Shown here: positions 35,485 through 44,302 of the stretch, one piece after another
How the letters are laid out: each line of letters starts with the position of its first letter
Position numbering within the stretch: the stretch's first letter is position 1
From: Tetrapyrgos nigripes
Taxonomy: Eukaryota; Basidiomycota; Agaricomycetes; Agaricales; Campanellaceae
NCBI GenBank assembly: GCA_013368315.1
Contig: JAACJM010000108.1
Location: 211,035 to 275,034 of the forward strand
DNA: 64,000 nt
Reading direction: 5' to 3'
Made by a program: the position numbers and the translations under genes
Notes under the pieces: generated by a model
What the model saw: the letters and a program-made list of their open reading frames with translations, nothing else
Databases searched by the model: none
Told to the model about the DNA's origin: nothing

Positions 35485-38400
35485 TCACCCTAGGATGGTT
35501 TTGACAGTAAACGCCGTTAACGAGGGAATGCGATTGACGAGTGATGGCAGAATTCTGGTTCGATTGCCGAGTGGGGTGTGAAGGCGGGCATAGGATGCCA
35601 CGGTTCGTAACAGTGTTTCTCCTCGGAGTTGTGCTTTTGCCTGAAGCACCCGGGTACTTCGCCATATGTCTTCCATGGCGACGCCTAGTGAACGCACCGT
35701 TGTTCCCGGACGTATCAGGTTTTTGGGTCGATATGCGTCTGGATGTTGTTGATGGAAGGTCTCGATCATCTCTTTCACCTTCGTCAGTCCTGACGCTGGT
35801 TCCCATGAATTTTCCGAGTCAGCATAATCCAACCATTTGACAAGGTATTGTACTCCCCGTCGGTTTCTCGTTGGTTTTGAATCTAGAATTGCCTCCACAT
35901 CATATTCGTTGTCTTCGGGTAATAGCTCAGCAGGTTCTCCCGGGTAGTTCACTCCGTGGGCTTCGGTTTCTTTGTACGGCGATAGGAGTGAGGCGTGGAA
36001 CACTGGGTGAATGCGCCAGCCATTCGGTAATTTGAGTCGATAATTGACTTCACTGATAACGTCAGTGATTTCGAATGGTCCATGACGGCGATTTGCCAAC
36101 TTAGCTTTCGGTCTCGTCGTTTTCAGATTCTTCCCATCCAGCAGCACTTTATCCCCAACCTTAAACTTCACCCCTTCGTTCCGGTAGTCCTTGTTTTGCT
36201 CCTTCATTAGTTCGGCTGCTGTCGTCAGACTTGCTTTCAGTTCTTCTCGAACTGTATCCAAGTTCTGGAGGCGTTCCTCGACTTTTGGTACGTGTGAAGT
36301 TGGGTTGATTGAAGGGAATAGTCGTGGCAGAAATCCATGGAGTAATTCAAATGGTGATTTCCCAGTTGCTGAGTGAACCCGGGTATTATGACAGAATTCA
36401 GCGTATGGCAGGTATTTGACCCAATCGTCTTGGCGATAGTTACAGAAGGTCCGGAGGTATTGTTCCAGTTCTTGATTGAACCTTTCTGTTTCGCCGTCTG
36501 TCTGCGGATGGTAAGCGGTACTAAGTGCCGAAGTGATACCTAACTTAGCGTAAATGCCCTTCATCACTTGGCTTGCGAATTGAGGTCCGCGGTCAGATAT
36601 CATTTTATCCCACAAGCCATACCGTCGCCAGGTATTGTCGAACAATAGGTCGATTGTTCCGTCGCTGTCAATATCTTTTCTGCATGGGGAAATGACAACT
36701 GTCTTTGTTGAACGATCGACTGTGACGTGAATTGCATTGAAGCCGTCGCATTCTGGCAGGTCCGTGATGAAATCGGTCGTGATGGTACCAAAGGGTCGTT
36801 CCGGTATTTCGTTTGGGATTAAGGGTACGTGCGCAGGATGGTTGTCTGCCTTGGTTAACTGGCAGGTAGCGCACCCTTCAACGTAGTTGCGAACGAATAC
36901 TGACATACCGGGCCACCAGAATTCTCTACTGACGAGTTCATATGTTTTGAATCTTCCCGGGTGGCCTGCAGTAAGGCTGTCGTGATGCATTTTAACGATA
37001 TCCCGCCTGAGCTTTTGATCGTTTGGGACGTAGACCTTTCCTCGGAACAGGATAACCCCGTCTTCATAGTTCCATTCCTGCAAATTCTTCGCCAAAGCGC
37101 GGGGTCCGTTGTCAATGATAGTTCGTAACGCACTCACGACTTCAGCATCCTTATCCGGACATTCCTTTATTCGCCTTTTCAATTCCGCATCTCCTATTGC
37201 GGTTACTGTTCCTGGTCGCGTCGCTCGAATTCTGAAGAATCTAGGGTCAAGTAAGACCCTGTCCTTGTTGTCGTTTTCGACCCCCTCTTTATGATCCGAT
37301 CTTCGAGAGAGTGGGTCACTTCGATTCAGATTTCCCGGTTTATGGGTGAGCGTAAAGTCGAATCTGGTCAAGAACAAGGCCATCCTTGCTTGTCGTCGGC
37401 TGAGTTTTTGAGCCGAAGTAAAATATCTGAGGTTGTCGTGATCAGTCAGGATTTCGATGGTATGTGGTCCTCCTTCAAGGTAGTGCCGCCAGGCTTCAAG
37501 TCCTCGTATGATTGCTAGCAGTTCTTTGTCATGGATGTCGTAGTTTCGTTCGGTTTCGGACAACGCTTTTGACAGGTAGGCTACCGGGTGCCATTTGCCA
37601 TCCGATCCTTGTTGTTGCAGGATACCTCCTGTGGCATAATCTGACGCGTCAACTTCTACTCGGTACGGTTTAGAATGGTCAGGCATGAGAAGAACTGGTG
37701 AAGTTGTGAACGTATCTTTGAGTGCCTGGAAGGCCCTTTGAGCTTCTTCAGACCATTCCCATGGATGTTCTTTTTTCGTGAGATCGAACAGGGGTCGTGC
37801 GATTTTTGAGAAATCTTGTATGAAACGTCGATAGAAGTTTCCGAAGCCGAGGAATGACTGTACGTCCTTGACATTCCGTGGGACTGGCCATTTAGTTACT
37901 CCTTCGACCTTGATTGGATCCATCGCCAATGTGTTATGTGATACGATGAGGCCGAGGAACTCCACTGAGTCGGTTTCGAAGGTACATTTTTCCGGTTTAG
38001 CGTATAGGTCGTTATCATGGAGTCGTGCCAATACTTGTTTTACCATGTATCGATGTTCTTCTAGGGATTCCGTGAATATAAGAATATCGTCCATATAGAT
38101 CACGACTTTTCCAGAGTCGATCAAGTCCTTGAATAGGGTATTCATCATTGCTTGGAACGTGGCTGGAGAGTTCATAAGACCGAAAAACATCACCGTTGGT
38201 TCAAAGAGACCGCGGTTGGTTTTGAACGCCGCTTTCCATTCATCTCCCTTCTTGATACGCACGTTGTTATACCCCCATCTAAGGTCGATTTTGGAGAATA
38301 TTCGTGCCCCTTTGAGTTTGTCTACGAGTTCCGATATAAGCAGTAAAGGGTATTCGTTCTTGACGGTCCCTTTGTTTAGGGCGCGGTAATCCTGTACTGG

Positions 38401-39633
38401 TCGTAGTTTTCCGTCTTTCTTTTTTACAAAGAAGAAGGGACTTGCCATAGGAGACTTCGACGGTCTTATGTACCCTTTTTCCAAGTTTTCCTTGATGAAT
38501 TCGTCAAGTTCCTTTTGTTCATTTGGGGACAACGGATATGTTTTGCAAGGGCGTGGTGTAAAGTCCGGTTTTAACTCGATGGCATGATCCCATTCGCCAC
38601 GTTTCGGTAGTCTTTCTGAGGTTTGTTTGTCAAAGACTTGTAGGAACTGATGATACTGCGAAGGAATCTTATCTTTAAGAGGTACATCGACCTGAACGTT
38701 CTGAGCCGCTTCTGCGAGTTCTTGTGCTTTCGTAAAACCCGCACGGATGTTCAGATCCGGTCCTCCTGATGCTTCTTCATCGAATCTTTCCTCTTTCCCT
38801 AACAATTCTTCCATTACGTCCTGTTCCCACCGTTCTGGGATCGTGTCCCTCCCGTAGTCATCTTCGGCAAAGATTGCGGTTTCTTCTGAGTTTCGGTGGA
38901 AAGATCGAACAGGAATTCGACGTCGTCGTCCTGCAATTTTCGATTGGGCAATTGGTTTAAATCGTCCAACTGGTTCTATCCACCTGACTTGGTACTCCTT
39001 GTGATGGGTTCTCGGATCGATGACTGCAGGTTCCAAGGTTTTTGTTTTCAAGTGAAGAACGGGAGGTTTTGCCGTGATACATGTTTCTGGACATCGAGTC
39101 ATGTCTACCCGTGAGTCCGACCAGTCTATATCTGGATTATGTTCTTCCAACCAGTCGGTACCGAGAATTATATCATGATCCCCAATGTCCGTTACATAGA
39201 ATTCGGCCTGTTCTTCATGGTACGCCTTGCTGTCTCGAGAATAGATACGAAGATTTTGGATAGTGTATTCCCGTACCCATCCCATGGTGTTTTCAGAGCC
39301 GTCAACATTTCGAACTGGGAACGGGTTTTTGATAGGGAGGAGGGTAAGTTGGTTTATTCGTGCGAATTGACTGTTAATGATTATGCCTTCTGCACCGCTG
39401 TCTATTAGAGCGTTTGCGTCGATTTTTCTGCCAGTAATTTTGCCGATTAGTTCAGTTTTGAGTGTGATTGATGGTATCTGTCTATTGCGAGTGATTGCCG
39501 ACATTCTTATTTCTGAAGGAAAGGTTCGCTCACAAGAGGGGTATAACACACTATATCGATTGTTCTTTAACTGTCCGGTGTACTGTTTTACTCCTGCTGA
39601 CGACGTAGCAGAGGAGCGATTTAAAAATCCAAT
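35485..39633 (-). CDS. Ty3-II Pol polyprotein (protease, RT, RNase H, integrase, chromodomain)
   Basis: One uninterrupted frame from 39633 to the stop at 35485, with its first ATG at 39504. In order: aspartic protease (ALIDSGAEGIII), reverse transcriptase with catalytic YMDD (VIYMDDILIF), RNase H (VEVDASDYATGGILQQ), integrase HHCC domain (HHDSLTAGHPGRFK ... CATCQLTK), and a DDE core including TTDFITDLPE, ISDRGPQFAS and TAYHPQTDGETERF. A C-terminal chromodomain follows (YDVEAILDSKP ... YLVKWLDYADSENSWEP). The chromodomain marks it as a chromovirus, whose integration is usually guided by heterochromatin marks. The frame opens 12 nt before the gag stop in the -1 phase, so translation as a Gag-Pol fusion by -1 frameshifting is likely. 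All catalytic residues that I can see are present. Confidence 0.95.
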   Translation of the reverse strand: MGFLNRSSATSSAGVKQYTGQLKNNRYSVLYPSCERTFPSEIRMSAITRNRQIPSITLKTELIGKITGRKIDANALIDSGAEGIIINSQFARINQLTLLPIKNPFPVRNVDGSENTMGWVREYTIQNLRIYSRDSKAYHEEQAEFYVTDIGDHDIILGTDWLEEHNPDIDWSDSRVDMTRCPETCITAKPPVLHLKTKTLEPAVIDPRTHHKEYQVRWIEPVGRFKPIAQSKIAGRRRRIPVRSFHRNSEETAIFAEDDYGRDTIPERWEQDVMEELLGKEERFDEEASGGPDLNIRAGFTKAQELAEAAQNVQVDVPLKDKIPSQYHQFLQVFDKQTSERLPKRGEWDHAIELKPDFTPRPCKTYPLSPNEQKELDEFIKENLEKGYIRPSKSPMASPFFFVKKKDGKLRPVQDYRALNKGTVKNEYPLLLISELVDKLKGARIFSKIDLRWGYNNVRIKKGDEWKAAFKTNRGLFEPTVMFFGLMNSPATFQAMMNTLFKDLIDSGKVVIYMDDILIFTESLEEHRYMVKQVLARLHDNDLYAKPEKCTFETDSVEFLGLIVSHNTLAMDPIKVEGVTKWPVPRNVKDVQSFLGFGNFYRRFIQDFSKIARPLFDLTKKEHPWEWSEEAQRAFQALKDTFTTSPVLLMPDHSKPYRVEVDASDYATGGILQQQGSDGKWHPVAYLSKALSETERNYDIHDKELLAIIRGLEAWRHYLEGGPHTIEILTDHDNLRYFTSAQKLSRRQARMALFLTRFDFTLTHKPGNLNRSDPLSRRSDHKEGVENDNKDRVLLDPRFFRIRATRPGTVTAIGDAELKRRIKECPDKDAEVVSALRTIIDNGPRALAKNLQEWNYEDGVILFRGKVYVPNDQKLRRDIVKMHHDSLTAGHPGRFKTYELVSREFWWPGMSVFVRNYVEGCATCQLTKADNHPAHVPLIPNEIPERPFGTITTDFITDLPECDGFNAIHVTVDRSTKTVVISPCRKDIDSDGTIDLLFDNTWRRYGLWDKMISDRGPQFASQVMKGIYAKLGITSALSTAYHPQTDGETERFNQELEQYLRTFCNYRQDDWVKYLPYAEFCHNTRVHSATGKSPFELLHGFLPRLFPSINPTSHVPKVEERLQNLDTVREELKASLTTAAELMKEQNKDYRNEGVKFKVGDKVLLDGKNLKTTRPKAKLANRRHGPFEITDVISEVNYRLKLPNGWRIHPVFHASLLSPYKETEAHGVNYPGEPAELLPEDNEYDVEAILDSKPTRNRRGVQYLVKWLDYADSENSWEPASGLTKVKEMIETFHQQHPDAYRPKNLIRPGTTVRSLGVAMEDIWRSTRVLQAKAQLRGETLLRTVASYARLHTPLGNRTRILPSLVNRIPSLTAFTVKTILG

Positions 39634-41132
39634 TTAGACATAATATCCTTCAAGTAAACGGTTGCTTGTTCCTTTTCCTCCCCTTCTAATTCTTTAACCC
39701 TGTTGACTATATCAGAGATTTCCTTGATCGTATTTCGAGAAGAGGATGCCTGTGCCATCGTCACCGGTGGAGGGGATGCGGTTTCGGTTGTTCGAATGGT
39801 ACGAGGAGGGAAGGTTCGGGAAGTGTTTTGAGACGACGTTCTCGGGAATGTAGGACATTCGTTGCTCATGTGTCCGGTTTGTCTACATGCGAAGCATGCT
39901 CCTGCCTTTCGAAGTCGGTCCCTTTCATCAGGTGTCAGTTTAGGTGGCAGATTGAAAGACGAGTTAGCACCTGATCCCATGAGCGCATTGACGCTAGCCA
40001 CCGTTCTTCCTTGAGACGGGCCTGAACTGCTCCTTGACGTTGAAGTAGTCTTCCAGCGTCCTTGTCTTTCTCGTTCCTTCAACCACTCTAAGTGAAGTTC
40101 CACAGCTCTTTCCTGATACTGGTCGAAGTCCTTCCATTTCGGGTACGTCCTTCCAACTGCTTCTCGGAGTTTGGGTGGCAACCCGTCCTGATAGAACTCT
40201 AACAGCGCTGCTTCTCCAAATTCAGACTCCTCTCCATATGTGTCAAAAATGCTGTTATAGCTGCTGATATCCGTCCCCCTCATTCTGGCGAACTTGATCT
40301 TTGTTCTGGCCACATCTTCCGAGGCTAAAGGTTTGAAGTCCTTCTTGAATCGATCACGTATCTCTTTTAAAGTTATCCATCTCCGTTGATCTGGTGTATC
40401 TTTCAACTCCTCGTTTTCCTCGTCTATATCTCGTTCTGTCAATCTCTGCGTTGCCCAATCTCCTCCCTTTTCTCCCGCGAAGAATGACAGAAATAATGCA
40501 ACCTGACTTTCTTCGGTTGGGTACCTTCCTTGATTCATGCGCAAGTAGTTGTTAAACTGGGCCAACCATCGTTTTGCCTCGCTACGTTCTCCGTTGAAGG
40601 TATCCGGTTTTCTCCCTCGTTCAGAAGTTCCGTTTAACCCGATAGGAGGCGTGTCAGCCATGACTGAGTCGTTTGGGTCTGAAGGGTCTGGAGAAGGAGG
40701 TGTAGGGGGGCGACGAGGGGCTATGGATGGTCCTTCGGCGGATGGAATGATGGGCGAAGAAGGTGGGGAAGTGGGGTCGTTTGGTTCTGGTGGGTTATTG
40801 GAAGGTGTTTCTGGTACCGGGTTTGGTTCGGACAGCTGGTTGGTGGGCGTAGAAGTTTCTTGGCCCGATCTGGTTCTAGGTTTTCGATGTGCTTTCTGAA
40901 TTGCAAGTTCTTGGAGCTGGGTTATAACGTGTAGCCAATTCGGGAGTTCTACGTCGGTAAGTCGTTGAGTGTTATACCTGTTTAGGCAAGGTTGATCTTT
41001 ACACGAAACCCAAGGGTCGTCGCCGTTTTCAGGAATATAGCAGGCGTCTCGGTTCGATGCGGGGTGGAATACGTGTGGTCGGTTGGCACAACGGAGATTC
41101 GGATCTGCAGATGCGGACCGTCGCTCAGTCAT
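39621..41132 (-). CDS. Ty3-II Gag
   Basis: 503 residues from ATG at 41132. A Pro/Ser-rich N-terminal third precedes a retrotransposon-gag capsid domain (PDTFNGERSEAKRWLAQF ... GGDWATQRL). A CCHC zinc knuckle follows (CFACRQTGHMSNECP), then a C-terminal coiled coil (NRVKELEGEEKEQA). The frame is intact. It ends in TTT TAA at 39621-39626, overlapping the start of the pol frame. Confidence 0.93.
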   Translation of the reverse strand: MTERRSASADPNLRCANRPHVFHPASNRDACYIPENGDDPWVSCKDQPCLNRYNTQRLTDVELPNWLHVITQLQELAIQKAHRKPRTRSGQETSTPTNQLSEPNPVPETPSNNPPEPNDPTSPPSSPIIPSAEGPSIAPRRPPTPPSPDPSDPNDSVMADTPPIGLNGTSERGRKPDTFNGERSEAKRWLAQFNNYLRMNQGRYPTEESQVALFLSFFAGEKGGDWATQRLTERDIDEENEELKDTPDQRRWITLKEIRDRFKKDFKPLASEDVARTKIKFARMRGTDISSYNSIFDTYGEESEFGEAALLEFYQDGLPPKLREAVGRTYPKWKDFDQYQERAVELHLEWLKERERQGRWKTTSTSRSSSGPSQGRTVASVNALMGSGANSSFNLPPKLTPDERDRLRKAGACFACRQTGHMSNECPTFPRTSSQNTSRTFPPRTIRTTETASPPPVTMAQASSSRNTIKEISDIVNRVKELEGEEKEQATVYLKDIMSKLDF

Positions 41133-41141
41133 ACACTGGTT

Positions 41142-41560
41142 CTATGAAAGATAGTTGGGTCCTAGGATATAGGAAGATGCTAGGCCGTATTCGGGGGAGG
41201 GTGCAGATGGAGAGTAGTCGACGTGTTCTTTGAGGAATAAAGGTCCTTGAATCTGAACCACAGTTTCTCCTGTATCGAAGTCTTCTTTCACCGTTATGTA
41301 CGAGAATGTCGAGAGGACTACGTCACCTGATGTAAGTTTCCACACCCAACGTCTTGTGCAAACGAAGTGTCGGTCGAGACTCCAAGGATCCGTTCGTAGT
41401 TGTCTTCCGTGAGAGACCGCGTATTCGGAGTACAGGAGGTAGCGAGGGAGGGGAAATGGAATCCGTTCGTAGTCACGAGGGGTTTCAGGCGGTTCGATAC
41501 GAACTCGGGGACGTGAGGTAGACAGGATGAAAAGAGTTGAGAATAGAGGTGAACAGGATA
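41142..41560 (-). other. Open, coding-like leader frame upstream of Ty3-II gag, without an ATG
   Basis: Between the 5' LTR and gag the minus strand is open for roughly 130 or more codons. The translation looks protein-like (PPETPRDYERIPFPLPRY; WSLDRHFVCTRRWVWKL) and stops at 41144-41142, nine bases before the gag ATG. No in-frame ATG was seen. It may be the true gag N-terminus in an ancestral copy, a spliced or non-AUG-initiated product, or chance. Confidence 0.4.
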
Positions 41561-41610
41561 GAAGGAAAGGGACTCAAGTAGTGAGGTGGGTGTATGGGAG
41601 TTCGTTCAAG

Positions 41611-42135
41611 TGTCAAGGTTGTCGATACACTCGATAACCACCCAAGTCACTCAATACAAGAAAGCCGATTTACAAGAGAATAGATTGATCAAGAAAGATA
41701 GAAAGATAGAAAGATAGAGAGATAGAGAGAAAGTAAGCCGACTAGGCTCTACACTGCGTAGTAAAAGTACGGAGCGGAGACGAAGTGAACGAACTAAGGA
41801 ATAGGTTACAAGGATCACAGGTATATAAGTAAAATATGAACAGATGGGAAAGAGTAAGTAATAATAGACGGTATCATGTGGAGATGTCAAGGGCGAGAGA
41901 ATAATAAGTCAAATATGGATAGATGAAGGTACTGGATCACACAGAGTGATTGACAGTGAGAATGTCCATGGAGATAGGAATCGGAGGAGATAGGAATATG
42001 AGTCATAGATCTAGAGAGATGGTAACTATGGACGATGATGAGAAATAGTTGATGTTTATAGGGTTAGAGTGGGGAATAGGTAGTAAAGGGAAAAGAATAG
42101 AAAGGAAATGAATAGGCGGGAGACGATTCATGACA
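41611..42135 (-). repeat. Ty3-II 5' LTR
   Basis: 525 bp, TG...CA ends, a near-duplicate of 34299-34826. Confidence 0.95.
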
Positions 42136-44302
42136 CGCGTCGAATTTTTAGGTACCTCTTCGTGGACTTGTACTGAATCCTACTTTCCTCTTCAGGCATT
42201 TCCAAGTCATTGTGAGTTCCCTGCAAATGTCCTTCACTTCGTTCACTAACTGGTGCCGTTTCTAAGTCTAGATTTTGTATGCAAGTTCAATTTTTCATTT
42301 TACAACCACAAGGAGTGTATAGAGAAAGCAGGGAACGAGAATGAACGAGAACGAATGAGAGCCATTATACAATGTAATATTAAGTAGAATCAGAGTGAAT
42401 CAGAACGAACGTGTACATTAATTGGATCAGAACCAGAGTGAGCCAGAGAGAACCAGAGCGAGCACATCAATTAGTGCACCCTATTCAAACCAAACGGACG
42501 AGAGCGAATGAGAGCGAATATACTCAAAATCTTCCAAAAAATGCTCGCTCGGACTCAGTTTGACTCAATACAGATAATGAGCGGTGCACAATTTTGTAAC
42601 GAGAGCGAACACAGGCAAATCAGACTGAGCGTCTTTTGAACATTCGCTGGGGTTCGCTCTGGGCCCATTGACTTTTCACTGGGGATGAAGTCTCCCCCCC
42701 CAAAAGTATCTGGTGTACATAGTATTAGTATCCGGTATCATCGTACACGTCGACACGTCACGTCCTATGGGATTGGGTTCGGTTCTTCAACTCATCCTTA
42801 CCACCATCTCACCACCATCCTCTTCTTGCATATCGGCGATCCTCAAGTTGAATTATTACCTGCTGAAGCTGAAGAGATGAAAATTTTGTCTTCAGTGTTC
42901 TCAATTCCTTCCAAGTTCTTTCAACTTCTATCCATGTCAAGTCCACATTTTACTAGTACAGTACTGGTCTTACGGTCTTCGCGGGTGTTTAGGCAATGTT
43001 TAGGTGTTTAAATTTTCAGTATATGTTTGATATATACCTTCAAACAAGGACGCATGTCGCAATCAACCTACATTGAACCTATGAGTCCAATTGGGACTAC
43101 ACCTTGACTACTCCAAGACTCCTTACAGTACTCGACTGTCTCAGACTATCAACAGACCAATGCTAATAAGCAACCAATGAGTGACTTGGCCCCAAACTCA
43201 GCCTCTGAGGCTCGGACTCAGTGTCATTGTGTGGCTGCATTGCAAATTGTAGCTTGATTGTGGGAAGTATGTACCAATGGGATAAGTACTATTTTGGATT
43301 GAAGATTGGGGATTGAGATTCCAGGGTCGGGGTTGGAACTTCATTGCACCAATTTTGCATACTTAGCCTTAGGTTAGACTGTTCTGATTCCGGAGGCCTG
43401 AGGATTTGAATTTAGGACTCTGGAGACAGAGACAGAGATGGAGGGAGGATCAGATCTGGCTTGGGCACCACTGTGACATCCCATTACACTACCACTGCAG
43501 TTGCATTTACAAGTTCAAGGTCACATTCCCCTTCCCTTCCCTTTCTTTTCCCCTTCCCCCGCTACACTGCAATTCTGAATACTGGGTGTACTGGTATATT
43601 GGCATTTCACTAACATTTTCTCTCACTTCCAATTAGATTCCATGTCCCAGTGCCCACACTATTTAACAATAGTAATTACCAACTTCATTCTCCTGTATTT
43701 TCTCCCTCCCCCCTGACTCAGAGGAGTCAAAGAGGACCCAGATCTGGCCATGGACAAGATCTGAGGCTCGTACTGCCTTCAAACAAGTTGCCATCATGCT
43801 GGTCAGGCACCCTTCTTATGATCACTGAGAATCGAGATACTTATCTTTGAGATATCAACTTTCCTTGTTCCTTAGTACTTACGAGTTTTGGTTTTGTTGG
43901 TGGGGGGAGGGCCTGGCTCAGTAGCTACATATTGAAGTAATTCCTGAGGTTCCCTAGTGCTACCCAATGCCCATCGAAAAAAATCAGTATCAGAACTGAA
44001 CTACCAACCTTATTGCTAAATTAATTTGGAACAGTAAGACAGGATTTATACCTGAATCACACTGTTGAGATAAATATTTTTTTCATTTGTTACAGAAAAC
44101 TTGAAACCAAGAGTTAATAACCAAAAGCTATCTTACAAATCAAAATTGTTTATTGCCAAAAGCATCAGCACATTCAGTGTATAGCATGGTAATTTTAAGA
44201 GGAAACTACAATCTCAAAATTTTCCATATATGAGGTTTACTTTTAACTCAGTTACAGATTTTACACAATATTACAACAAAAGAAATTGCTGGAGCCAATG
44301 CT
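42136..44302. other. GA-rich tract and 3' flank of NLR copy A
   Basis: 42295-42660 is dominated by degenerate GAGCGAA/GAACGAG/CCAGAG units, a purine-rich low-complexity tract. From about 42697 onward the sequence is alignable, with many indels, to 59579 onward: this is the downstream half of the NLR duplication. No gene is recognised in it. Confidence 0.6.

Larger units (their letters stand above)
34299..42135 (-). mobile_element. Ty3/gypsy chromovirus Ty3-II, near-intact, with both LTRs
   Basis: LTRs of 528 bp (34299-34826) and 525 bp (41611-42135), each TGTCAAGG...ATGACA, bracket intact gag and pol frames on the minus strand. A polypurine tract (complement of TTACCCCCTCTTTAGG) abuts the 3' LTR. 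The two LTRs differ by scattered substitutions and a few short indels, so the copy is not brand new. The flanking 5-mers differ (ACACC and CGCGT), so there is no target duplication. Confidence 0.95.

Noticed and set aside
35541..39637. Many 60-110 codon plus-strand frames opposite Ty3-II pol
   Set aside because: They are antisense shadows of the intact pol frame.
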